A stretch of 55,833 bases of DNA, taken from assembly GCA_964451415.1 (NCBI GenBank), contig CAYVHU010000017.1:1-55833 (forward strand). Reading direction: 5' to 3'. Shown in pieces: positions 16,593 to 24,408 of the stretch (the first letter of the stretch is position 1; each line of letters starts with the position of its first letter). Under the pieces are notes generated by a model. That model was given only the letters and a program-made list of their open reading frames with translations. It was not told the DNA's origin and did not search any database. Source of the DNA: CAYVHU01 sp964451415. Its GTDB lineage: Bacteria; Pseudomonadota; Alphaproteobacteria; Rhodospirillales; Magnetovibrionaceae. The translations under genes and the position numbers were made by a program.

Positions 16593-17858
16593 TTACCAGC
16601 GCCGCTCGAACCGTTTGCGCAGTATGACCGCGACAAAGTTCATTGCAACTAAAAACCCAACCAGAACGATAATCGCCGCTGCCGTGCGTTCGGTGAACGC
16701 ACGTTCAGGACTGTCGGCCCAAAGATAGATCTGCACCGGCAGCACGGTGGAAGGATCCAGGAAGGAAGCCGGAACGTCAACGACAAAGGCCACCATTCCG
16801 ATCATTAAAAGCGGTGCGGATTCCCCCAACGCCTGCGCCATTCCAATAATGGTGCCGGTCAACATTCCCGGCATCGCCAGCGGTAATACATGGTGGGCCA
16901 CCGCCTGCACGCGACTGGCGCCCATGCCGAAGGCGGCCTCTCGAATGGACGGCGGCACCGCACGCAACGCCGCGCGGCCCGCGATGATGATCGTCGGCAG
17001 TGTCATCAATGCCAGCACCATCCCCCCCACCAGAGGGGCCGAACGCGGCAGCCCAAAAATATTTAAAAAGACCGCCAGTCCCAGAAGCCCGAAAACGATG
17101 GACGGCACCGCAGCGAGATTGTTGATGTTGACCTCGATCAAAGCGGTCCACCTGTTTTTGGGAGCAAATTCCTCCAGATAGACCGCGGTCATGATCCCCA
17201 AGGGGAACGACAGCACGAAACATACGCTCAGGGTCCATAATGACCCCACCAATGCCCCGAGAATTCCCGCTTGTTCAGGTTCACGAGAATCGCCTGCGGT
17301 AAAAAAATTGGTGTTGAATTTCAGCTCCAGATCGCCGGACGCAATCAAAGTGTCGATCCACTGAAGTTCCTGGTCCGACACCCTGCGTTCGCTCTCTTTG
17401 CTTTTGCGCGCGATGCCCCCTTTCATCAAAACATCGACATCGTCCGAAGCGGTAACCCACACGCGTCGTGTCTGAGCGGAAAGGGTGGGATCGGCAAGGT
17501 ACATCTTGCGCAGATCATATCCCGCACCGGAACTCACCAGCTTATAAAGCTTGCGTTTGTCCCGCCGCGCACGCACTTCGGGAAACAACTTGCGCAGCGC
17601 AGCCTTGACCATGCCCTGCCAGTCCTTGTCCGCAACGAGCGCCGGGTCGAACCTCAAGGTGAGTCGGACCTGGGTTTGGCGCACCGCGCCAATGCCTCTG
17701 CTGCCAATCGCCAGCATCATGATGGCAAGAAACGACAGCGCCAGAGCGATCGCAACGATACCAGAGGCCCTGAAAATCATCTCAGAGCGGTAGCGCCGTG
17801 CAAGGCCCGCACGTATCCGTTCTGAATTCACAAGAGAAACCGGGGGGCGACTAGTCAT
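16593..17858 (-). CDS. pstA: Phosphate ABC transporter permease PstA (long alphaproteobacterial form)
   Basis: Permease of 421 residues, longer than the 280-300 of E. coli PstA. After an N-terminal helix (about 30-52) there is a periplasmic domain of about 150 residues (DUF3333-like). The BPD_transp_1 permease domain (about 205-415) follows, with LGALVGSLWTLSVCFVLSFP and the ATPase-contact loop REAAFGMGASRVQAVAHHVL. The extension is a known variant in alphaproteobacteria. The start overlaps the pstC stop by 8 bases (ATGACTAG). Confidence 0.94.
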   Translation of the reverse strand: MTSRPPVSLVNSERIRAGLARRYRSEMIFRASGIVAIALALSFLAIMMLAIGSRGIGAVRQTQVRLTLRFDPALVADKDWQGMVKAALRKLFPEVRARRDKRKLYKLVSSGAGYDLRKMYLADPTLSAQTRRVWVTASDDVDVLMKGGIARKSKESERRVSDQELQWIDTLIASGDLELKFNTNFFTAGDSREPEQAGILGALVGSLWTLSVCFVLSFPLGIMTAVYLEEFAPKNRWTALIEVNINNLAAVPSIVFGLLGLAVFLNIFGLPRSAPLVGGMVLALMTLPTIIIAGRAALRAVPPSIREAAFGMGASRVQAVAHHVLPLAMPGMLTGTIIGMAQALGESAPLLMIGMVAFVVDVPASFLDPSTVLPVQIYLWADSPERAFTERTAAAIIVLVGFLVAMNFVAVILRKRFERRW

Positions 17859-18843
17859 AGACTTCTCGATATTTCTTGACGATGTGCAAGGCGATAACGT
17901 TCAACACCAACGTCACCACGAACAGCACCAGCGCCAGGGCGAAGGCCGCCAGTGTTTTGGGGCTGTCGAATTCCTGATCCCCCGTTAGCAACGTCACGAT
18001 CTGCACCGTCACCGTGGTCACGGCGGCGAACGGATTGGCGGTCAGTTTGGCGGACAGGCCCGCCGCCATCACCACGATCATGGTTTCGCCGATGGCGCGC
18101 GAAGCCGCCAGCAAGATGCCCCCCATGATGCCTGGCAGGGCCGCCGGCATCACCACGTTGCGGATAGTCTCAGATTTCGTCGATCCCAGCCCCAACGCGC
18201 CTTCACGCAAGGACAAGGGCACGGCGGTAATGACGTCATCGGCGAGACTGGAAATCAAAGGGATAATCATCACCCCCATGACCAAACCCGCCGCCAGCGC
18301 GCTTTCGCTGGAAACCGTGAGCCCCGCCTGCGCCCCGGTATTGCGCAACCATGGGGCCACCACCAGGGCGGCGAAAAAACCGTACACCACGGTGGGAATA
18401 CCGGCGAGAATTTCCAAAAGCGGTTTGACCACATTGCGCACTTTGGCATGGGCATATTCCGATAGATAAATGGCGGAAAACAAGCCCACTGGTGTGGCTA
18501 TTAGCAAGGCGATGGCACTGATCAAAAACGTCCCCGCAAACAACGGAACGGCGCCGAAGGCTCCGCTGGAACCGATCTGGTCGGGACGAATTGCCGTTTG
18601 CGGGCTCCAAGTCAAACCGAACAAAAAGTCCGTAAAAGGAACCGCTGCGAAAAAACGCTGGGCTTCGAAAACAAGGGAAACGACAATTCCCAGCGTGGTT
18701 AGAATGGCCACGGTAGAACTGGCGAACAAGACGATCTTGATCAACATTTCCAAAGCTTTTTGTCGACGCCGGGCGGAAGTCATGTACATCCGGCCCCGAG
18801 GGGGCGCTCCCGTGCGGACTTGATCGATCGCAGACGGTGTCAC
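17851..18843 (-). CDS. pstC: Phosphate ABC transporter permease PstC
   Basis: Permease of about 330 residues with six membrane helices: LIKIVLFASSTVAILTTLGI, LFAGTFLISAIALLIATPVG, the loop REGALGLGSTKSETIRNVVM that contacts PstB, and a final helix ALALVLFVVTLVLNVIALHI. Two starts are possible: ATG 18882 and GTG 18843. I prefer GTG because GGAG lies 10 bases upstream and the residues before it are arginine-rich and unlike PstC. It follows pstS with a 74-base gap and overlaps pstA. Confidence 0.9.
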   Translation of the reverse strand: MTPSAIDQVRTGAPPRGRMYMTSARRRQKALEMLIKIVLFASSTVAILTTLGIVVSLVFEAQRFFAAVPFTDFLFGLTWSPQTAIRPDQIGSSGAFGAVPLFAGTFLISAIALLIATPVGLFSAIYLSEYAHAKVRNVVKPLLEILAGIPTVVYGFFAALVVAPWLRNTGAQAGLTVSSESALAAGLVMGVMIIPLISSLADDVITAVPLSLREGALGLGSTKSETIRNVVMPAALPGIMGGILLAASRAIGETMIVVMAAGLSAKLTANPFAAVTTVTVQIVTLLTGDQEFDSPKTLAAFALALVLFVVTLVLNVIALHIVKKYREVYD

Positions 18844-18917
18844 GTCGTCAAATCTCCAAACAAGCCGGCGGCGGCACAACATACAGGCACAACCGCCACC
18901 GGTTCGTTCACATCAAA

Positions 18918-19949
18918 TTACATGGACAGGTTTTTCAGTTCGCGCGCATCTTTCTTGAACTTGGCACGTTCTGCCTTGGGCATGGGAATCAAACCCTTAT
19001 CGGTCAGATAACCCTCATCACCCCAGGCCTTTTCGCTGGTGAATTCAGACACGTATTCCTTAATTCCCGGAACCTTGCCCACATGCGATTTTTTCACATA
19101 GAAAAACAACGGGCGTGAAAGCGGATACGCGCCGGAAGAAATGTTCTCAAAGTTCGGGGCCTTGCCGTTGACAAAGCTGCCTTGAATCACATCGGCGTTC
19201 TGCTCCAGAAAACTGTAGCCGAAAATACCCAAGGCCGTCGGATTGGCCTTGAGTTTCTGCACAATCAGATTGTCGTTCTCGCCGGCTTCAATGTAGGCGC
19301 CATCTTCACGAACCGTTTCACATAAAGCCTTGAAGGCTGGCTTGTCTTTTTTCTTCAAGGCCTTGATCCAGTCAAAGGTCTTGCAGCCGGCTTCCATGCC
19401 GAGTTCCGCAAAGGCGTCGCGCGTGCCGGAGGTCGGCGGCGGACCTAAAACTTCGATCTTCTGCGCCGGAAGGCTCGGGTTGACCTGATTCCACGTCTTG
19501 TAGGGATTGGGCTGCGTCTTGCCCACGCCGGCGGGAACGTTCTTGGCCAGTGCCAGGAAGAGGTCGCGCTGCGTCAGTTTGAACAGCGGAGCCTTCTTCG
19601 AATTGGCAATGGCGATGCCGTCATAGCCGACCTTCACCTCGGTAATAGCGGTGACACCGTTACGCGCGCAATTTGCGACTTCACTTTTCTTGATGCGCCG
19701 TGAAGCGTTGGTAATGTCCGGTTGCTCAATGCCATCGCCCGCACAAAACAGCTTCAATCCACCGCCTGAACCCGTGGATTCCACGATCGGCGTTTTGAAT
19801 TTTGTCGTTTTACCGAACTGTTCGGCAACCGCCGTTGAGAACGGGAAAACCGTGGACGATCCAACGATGCGAATCTGGCTGCGTGCCTGTGCGGCGCCGG
19901 CGACGAAAACACCAGCCAAAGCCAGCGCCGTGAGAGATTTCTTAAGCAT
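18918..19949 (-). CDS. pstS: Phosphate-binding protein PstS, copy 1
   Basis: Periplasmic phosphate receptor of 343 residues. The signal peptide MLKKSLTALALAGVFVAGAA is cleaved near AQA-RS. The phosphate site includes IVGSSTVFPFSTAVAEQF and ESTGSGGGLKLFCAGDG, and GPPPTSGTRDAFAELGMEAG binds near the other lobe. This is the NptA/PstS type with four or more Cys, seen in Rhodospirillales. The ATG at 19949 follows AGGGGAG about 11 bases upstream. A second copy lies directly upstream, so copy 1 and pstC-A-B-phoU-phoB form one minus-strand run. Confidence 0.94.
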   Translation of the reverse strand: MLKKSLTALALAGVFVAGAAQARSQIRIVGSSTVFPFSTAVAEQFGKTTKFKTPIVESTGSGGGLKLFCAGDGIEQPDITNASRRIKKSEVANCARNGVTAITEVKVGYDGIAIANSKKAPLFKLTQRDLFLALAKNVPAGVGKTQPNPYKTWNQVNPSLPAQKIEVLGPPPTSGTRDAFAELGMEAGCKTFDWIKALKKKDKPAFKALCETVREDGAYIEAGENDNLIVQKLKANPTALGIFGYSFLEQNADVIQGSFVNGKAPNFENISSGAYPLSRPLFFYVKKSHVGKVPGIKEYVSEFTSEKAWGDEGYLTDKGLIPMPKAERAKFKKDARELKNLSM

Positions 19950-20047
19950 AGTGTCTTTAACTCCCCTGACAGGATGCAATCGTTGTTATAGAACCTAAAC
20001 TTGTTCTACCCGTGCGGCACACTAAGCCCCTGGAGAGTCTGTTTTAT

Positions 20048-20069
20048 GAATGTTATATTACGGATATAT
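20048..20069 (-). promoter_or_regulatory. Conserved element upstream of pstS copy 1
   Basis: The plus-strand sequence gaatgttatattacggatat (20048-20067, continuing at) matches gaatgttacgaatatat at 21216-21232 upstream of pstS copy 2, apart from a 5-base insertion and one substitution. Each lies roughly 100 bases before its pstS start. A retained promoter or PhoB-bound part is plausible after gene duplication. I could not fit it to the standard tandem pho-box consensus. Confidence 0.35.
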
Positions 20070-20078
20070 TGCGTCGTT

Positions 20079-21110
20079 TCAGCGCGATAAGTTCGTCAAG
20101 TTCAGCGCATCTTTTTTGTATTTTTTACGTTCCGATTCAGGCATCGGGATCAAACCGATATGGGCCAGATAACCGTGGGCGCCCCAAGCCTTGTCGCTGG
20201 TGAATTCCGCTACGTATTGCCGAATGCCCGGAACCTTGTCCACATGCGACGTCTTCACGTAAAAAAACAGCGGGCGCGACAGCGGATAGGCCCCGGAAGA
20301 AATACTCTTGAAATTTGGCGCCGTCCCGTTCACGAAGCTGCCTTGAATCACGTCAACGTTCTGCTCTAGATAACTATAGCCAAAGACGCCGAGGACAGCC
20401 GGCGTGTTCTCAAGCTTCTGCACGATCAGGTTGTCGTTTTCGCCGGAATTGATATAGGCCCCATCACTGCGAACCGTTCTGCACAAAGCCAGGTAAGCCG
20501 ATTTGTCTTTGTGGCGCAGCGCGCGAATCCAATCAAACGTCCGACACCCGGCTTCCAAACCTTTTTCGTCGAAAACGTCCCGCGTCCCGGATGTCAGGGG
20601 CGGGCCATAGACCTTGATCTTTTCCGCCGGAAGACTCGGATCAATTTGATCCCAGGTCGTGTAGGGATTCGCACGGGTCTTGCCTTTACCCGCCGGAACA
20701 TCCCTTGCCAGCGCCAAAAAAAGATCGCGTTGCGTCAGTTTGAACTGCGGGCCTTTTTTCGAATTGGCAATGGCGATGCCATCGTAACCGATCTTCACTT
20801 CGGTGATGGCCTTCACCCCATTGGTGGCACAGGTCGCGACTTCGCTTTTTAGAATTCGCCGCGAGGCATTGGTGATATCCGGTTGTTCGATGCCATCGCC
20901 TGCGCAGAACAGCATCAGCCCCCCCACCGAACCCGTGGATTCAATGATCGGGGGACGGAATTTGGTGGTTTTCGCAAACTGTTCGGCAACTGCGGTGGCA
21001 AAAGGAAAAATCGTGGACGAGCCGACGATACGAATTTGATTCCGAGCCTCAACATTCCCGGAAACGAAAAAACCGGCCAAAGCCAGTGCGCAAACCGTTT
21101 TTTTGAACAT
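20079..21110 (-). CDS. pstS: Phosphate-binding protein PstS, copy 2
   Basis: Tandem paralogue of the preceding pstS, also exactly 343 residues. The signal peptide is MFKKTVCALALAGFFVSGNV, then IVGSSTIFPFATAVAEQF and ESTGSVGGLMLFCAGDG, where the first copy has SGGG. The two proteins align end to end without obvious gaps and differ by scattered substitutions, as expected of a fairly old duplication. I chose ATG 21110 over the in-frame TTG at 21119. The copies may differ in affinity or expression. It is the first gene of the minus-strand pst run. Confidence 0.93.
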   Translation of the reverse strand: MFKKTVCALALAGFFVSGNVEARNQIRIVGSSTIFPFATAVAEQFAKTTKFRPPIIESTGSVGGLMLFCAGDGIEQPDITNASRRILKSEVATCATNGVKAITEVKIGYDGIAIANSKKGPQFKLTQRDLFLALARDVPAGKGKTRANPYTTWDQIDPSLPAEKIKVYGPPLTSGTRDVFDEKGLEAGCRTFDWIRALRHKDKSAYLALCRTVRSDGAYINSGENDNLIVQKLENTPAVLGVFGYSYLEQNVDVIQGSFVNGTAPNFKSISSGAYPLSRPLFFYVKTSHVDKVPGIRQYVAEFTSDKAWGAHGYLAHIGLIPMPESERKKYKKDALNLTNLSR

Positions 21111-21411
21111 GATGTCCAAATTCCCTACGCTTGAAAAGTCTCTGGAGAAACCTGAAAACAGATAAATTCATTGTGCGAGGCCACGCTAAAGCGCGCGCGA
21201 TTAATCTTAAGAATGGAATGTTACGAATATATGGCGCCGCACGTGAAGAACCTTTGAGGCGGCCGTAAATATGCTGCATTCCTCTTTGAAAACAGAACTC
21301 TCCCCGCATGGTTTGAGGTCTGTAATTTATTTTGAGGTGCCCGGGCGATCCGGTGTAGAGTTGGCGCGGACACCGGCGCCCCGGTTAAAAATCTTCACTG
21401 GATGAGAAACC
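21111..21411. promoter_or_regulatory. Divergent region between pstS copy 2 and the ArsR-type gene
   Basis: No gene seen. The stretch should hold the promoter of pstS copy 2 (minus) and of the ArsR-family gene (plus). It contains the element shared with pstS copy 1 (21216-21232). It also contains a perfect 7-bp inverted repeat, CCGGTGT (21350-21356) and ACACCGG (21370-21376) with a 13-base spacer, 36 bases before the ArsR start. The latter is a candidate operator for autoregulation. Confidence 0.45.
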
Positions 21412-21732
21412 ATGAAAGGTACGAAACGTAGTGCAGCGTGCTTGTGCCGCCACAATATGGCGAGCGAAGTGAGCCATTTACTGGGCGGACTGGCACACTA
21501 TCAGCGTTTGATGGTGGTGGCACTGCTCCATGACGGCGCTGAACTGCACGTCAATGAAATGGTTGAACAATTGGGCGTCAACCGTGCAGCTTTATCGCGC
21601 CATTTGGCAAAATTGCGCGCTTTGAAGGTCGTGACGACACGCCGCCACAGGAACCGTATCTATTACGCCCTGGCACACGATAAGGCCGCGACCATCGTCG
21701 GGGCGCTACGGCTTGTGCAAAAGAGAACTTAG
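21412..21732 (+). CDS. ArsR-family winged-helix transcriptional regulator
   Basis: A 106-residue ArsR/SmtB-type repressor. The winged helix is clear: HYQRLMVVALLHDGAELHVN, the recognition helix region NRAALSRHLAKLRALKVVTT and the wing RRHRNRIYYALAHDKA. The ELCVCD metal motif of ArsR is absent. The only Cys residues are C10 and C12 in an N-terminal CLCRH, so sensing, if any, would involve that pair. It faces the pst genes and precedes a PAPS-reductase-like gene by 120 bases, so a sulfur- or redox-linked role is possible but unproven. Confidence 0.85.
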   Translation: MKGTKRSAACLCRHNMASEVSHLLGGLAHYQRLMVVALLHDGAELHVNEMVEQLGVNRAALSRHLAKLRALKVVTTRRHRNRIYYALAHDKAATIVGALRLVQKRT

Positions 21733-21776
21733 GGTCCAGACTCATTCAAATGATACGCTTTGAGTTTGGACCCTAA
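21729..21776 (+). terminator. Long hairpin overlapping the stop of the ArsR-type gene
   Basis: The arms 21729-21744 (ttagggtccagactca) and 21761-21776 (tgagtttggaccctaa) pair over 16 positions, with one G-T wobble, around a 16-base loop. The left arm includes the stop codon. No T-run follows on the plus strand. It may be a terminator or an RNA processing or stability element separating this gene from the next. Confidence 0.5.
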
Positions 21777-21852
21777 AAAGCGCGTGTTCCGTATTGTTTA
21801 AAAATACTCTAAACTCAAAGTTTGTTTTTCGTCTCGATGATCAGAGGAAACC

Positions 21853-22497
21853 GTGATAGTGGGACATGATGTGTTGGAATGCGAAGACCTGAAAAGCACT
21901 TGCCAGAATCTTCCGTGCATTGAGTTGATGAGGACCCTCATCAAAGACAAATTCCCGGGGAAAATAGCTCTCACGGCGTCGTTGCGGGCACGTTCAATTG
22001 TCGTTCAGCAGATGATTGCCGAAATCGATCCCAACGTTCCCATCATTTATTGCAGCGCCGGTAAACAATTCCCCGAAAGCATCGAATACAAAGAAAAAAT
22101 CGTCAAACTGTTCGGATTCACCAACGTTCTAACCCCCATCGGCGAGGGAGAAACAACCATCCGTCCCGGGGACCGCGACCACATCGAATGGGTCAAGGCA
22201 CGCTACGATCGCACCCACGGCGCCACCCAGGAAGCCATGCACCTGAACGCAACCCTGGCAGGGTACGACGCCTGGATCAGCGCCGTTTACCACTTCGATC
22301 AAGACAGTACCGTGCGCAACCGCATCGAACGCGAAGGCAACCTGATCCGCGTCAACCCCCTGATCGATTGGGACATGGAACGGGTGCAGAATTTCATGGA
22401 AGAATTCAAACTCCCCCATCACAAGCTGAAAAAAATGCCGGACGACCTGAACGCCAAGCATGGCGACGGCGCAGAGGTCATGACCTTCGCATTCTGA
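21853..22497 (+). CDS. PAPS-reductase-like (adenine nucleotide alpha-hydrolase fold) protein lacking the catalytic Cys motif
   Basis: A 214-residue protein related to the CysH/PAPS reductase fold. ALTASLRARSIVVQQMIAEI (about 39-58) stands at the PP-loop, and VPIIYCSAGKQFPESIEYKE (62-81) matches the family's DTG..FPET strand. DWDMERVQNFMEEFKLPHHK matches the segment before the C-terminal tail. The ECGLH catalytic motif and the paired Cys of iron-sulfur APS reductases are missing, and the PP-loop is altered, so assimilatory reductase activity is unlikely. Cys occur at 10, 17, 22 and 67. The GTG start at 21853 follows AGAGGAAACC. It lies near aprBA; an APS- or adenylate-related role is a guess. 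Confidence 0.7.
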   Translation: MIVGHDVLECEDLKSTCQNLPCIELMRTLIKDKFPGKIALTASLRARSIVVQQMIAEIDPNVPIIYCSAGKQFPESIEYKEKIVKLFGFTNVLTPIGEGETTIRPGDRDHIEWVKARYDRTHGATQEAMHLNATLAGYDAWISAVYHFDQDSTVRNRIEREGNLIRVNPLIDWDMERVQNFMEEFKLPHHKLKKMPDDLNAKHGDGAEVMTFAF

Positions 22498-22519
22498 ACG
22501 AGATGCCTGCGGGAAAACC

Positions 22520-23287
22520 TCAGCTTAAGATCGCCGCGTGGGTCGTCGTTTCAAAACGCACCGTATCGCCGTTCCAGCGGTGTAACTGATAAAGCGGATG
22601 GTCCTCAAGGGGGCCGTCGGAAATGCGGTTGTCCACCGGAAGGCTCGGCGTCGTGGTGGCAACACACGTTTCCAATTCAACGCTGAATTCACGATGCATA
22701 TGTCCGCAGAACACATGCACAACCTGCTTGTGGTGCGCGACCATATCCAAAAACGCATTCGCCAAGATACGATCGTCAAATTGGAACGGATCCTTCGCCG
22801 TGGTAACCTCAAATGGTGGATGATGCATGAATAATGCCGTCGGAATGTCCGGTTCTTCTTTCAGCATATCTTCTAACGTCGCCAGACGCACCGAACAGGT
22901 CGTGCCGATGTTGCGCTCGCGGTGCTGGGTATCGACGGCAATCAAGCGCACGGGAAATCCATCGATGCTATATTGGACGAAGCCATCCGCCGTTCCCATC
23001 CCGCCGAGATCCTTAAGCCCCGCCACCACGCCGGCACGCTCGTCGCGATTGCCCACCGCGAAAAACGTCGGCATCGGCAGAGATCCCATGATCGCCTTGA
23101 CGATCTCGTAATCCTGCGCCTTGCCGTCGTGCACAACGTCGCCGGTATGAAGGACCAAATCCGGTTTTTCATCCAGCGCCTTGATGTGCGCGACAAAGCT
23201 CGCCAACGCCCGCATCCGTGCCAGCGAACGCGGCTCGTTCACGTTCGGTTGCGTGATATGTGTATCCGTGATTTGCGCAATCAGCAT
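22520..23287 (-). CDS. Calcineurin-like metallophosphoesterase (class III cyclic-nucleotide phosphodiesterase-like)
   Basis: A 255-residue metallophosphoesterase of the CpdA-like group, which hydrolyses cAMP or other phosphodiesters. Metal motifs: D8-x-H10 in AQITDTHI, GDVVHDG (49-55), GNRD (79-82), FMHHPPFEV and GHMHREFS. The family normally has GNH(D/E); Arg replaces that His here. A cNMP-binding protein is encoded about 6 kb away, so a cyclic-nucleotide substrate is attractive but unproven. The stop lies 22 bases from the convergent PAPS-reductase-like gene, and the gene follows the YkgJ-type gene by 25 bases. Confidence 0.85.
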   Translation of the reverse strand: MLIAQITDTHITQPNVNEPRSLARMRALASFVAHIKALDEKPDLVLHTGDVVHDGKAQDYEIVKAIMGSLPMPTFFAVGNRDERAGVVAGLKDLGGMGTADGFVQYSIDGFPVRLIAVDTQHRERNIGTTCSVRLATLEDMLKEEPDIPTALFMHHPPFEVTTAKDPFQFDDRILANAFLDMVAHHKQVVHVFCGHMHREFSVELETCVATTTPSLPVDNRISDGPLEDHPLYQLHRWNGDTVRFETTTHAAILS

Positions 23288-23312
23288 CGTTCGTATTCGC
23301 GTTTCTCGCCCT

Positions 23313-24254
23313 TTACATGGCCCCTAAATCGTTGCGCACCTTGGCCACCGCAGCTTGAACGACATGTTCTTGCATCGATAAGGTCGGTTCGCGGAACATC
23401 ACGTTCTTCATCCAGTCGAAGCCCAGTTTCAACAACAAGACGTCATCGGTTTTCAAGGCCTCGTGGGCTTCGGGATCGACGTTATAGGTGTCCAAAAACT
23501 TGCTCCCGAAAACAAACCGGCGCAACGCATCCACGTCGGTGGAAGCCATGAAAAACATCTGTTTGACCTGCTTGGTCGGCTCTTGCCCCCACGGTCCGCC
23601 GAGACTCATCCACGACGCCATCTTCATCAGAATGTCCATCCAGCCGCGGTTGACGTCTTCGTATTCTTCCAGGCCTTGCGCATGGCGAAACTCAGACACA
23701 CTCTGGGACTGGCTTTCTTGATGACCGCAACAGTGCGGTTCTTTGACCAGGAAGAAAAAGTCCTCCTTGACCTCGGCCCCCTTGGGCTTTACCGAGGCAA
23801 GCCCCATGGGATAATAGCGACACGTCGCGGGACGGTCTTCGTAAACCGAACACCCATCATCGCTCATGAAAGCGCACGGCCCTTTGCCGTCGCCACCGCC
23901 CATTTTGAGCTTGGCGACCGGAAGACCGGTCTTTTCCTGCTCCGCCGGAACGGTGTATTCCAAAAGGAATTCCGCCGGACGTTGGCCAAGGTGTTTGCTC
24001 AAACGCAAAATGCAGTTCGGCGTCAAGGTGATGTCCGCGCCGTGACAACATTCGTTCCAGCACTTCACGGCCTTGTGGCAACGGAAGTTGAAGGTATCGT
24101 CCATGGTCATCTTGACCGGCTGCACCGGGTTTTCCGGTGTGCCCGCGCGCACGGCTTCAATCAACTCGACCTCGGTTTCGCTGTCGATATATTCGCGCTG
24201 GGCGCGATCATCGGGCGTGAGGCGGCTCGGCGGGGCCTGATCTTCATCGGACAT
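23313..24254 (-). CDS. YkgJ-family cysteine-cluster protein
   Basis: A 313-residue protein with the YkgJ (putative zinc- or iron-chelating) domain. The Cys pattern FRCHKAVKCWNECCHGADIT (about residues 57-76) is followed by GPCAFMSDDGCSVYEDRPAT and CRYYPMG, then PHCCGHQ. Biochemical function is unknown for the family. The C-terminal third (TKQVKQMFFMASTDVDALRR, then FVFGSKFLDTYNV) is helical with no motif I recognise. It is downstream of aprA on the same strand, separated by 154 bases with a strong hairpin, so it may be expressed partly with aprBA. Confidence 0.85.
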   Translation of the reverse strand: MSDEDQAPPSRLTPDDRAQREYIDSETEVELIEAVRAGTPENPVQPVKMTMDDTFNFRCHKAVKCWNECCHGADITLTPNCILRLSKHLGQRPAEFLLEYTVPAEQEKTGLPVAKLKMGGGDGKGPCAFMSDDGCSVYEDRPATCRYYPMGLASVKPKGAEVKEDFFFLVKEPHCCGHQESQSQSVSEFRHAQGLEEYEDVNRGWMDILMKMASWMSLGGPWGQEPTKQVKQMFFMASTDVDALRRFVFGSKFLDTYNVDPEAHEALKTDDVLLLKLGFDWMKNVMFREPTLSMQEHVVQAAVAKVRNDLGAM

Positions 24255-24358
24255 GGGTCGTTTTCCTCGCTAACTTTCTCGGCGCCCCCAAATGTCGGAG
24301 AAATGCGCCTTTGGGCTGGTTTATGAGCTATTTTTTAAGATGAGTCACGCACGAAGAA

Positions 24359-24381
24359 GGGGGCCGGTTCGCCCGGCCCCC
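24359..24381 (-). terminator. GC-rich hairpin after aprA, likely terminator
   Basis: GGGGGCCGG (24359-24367) pairs perfectly with CCGGCCCCC (24373-24381) around a 5-base loop, 28 bases past the aprA stop. In the minus direction it is followed by CTTCTTCG rather than a clean T-run, so termination may be partial. It separates aprBA from the YkgJ-type gene. Confidence 0.65.
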
Positions 24382-24408
24382 CCATCCGTATTTTCGCAGA
24401 CGAAAAGC

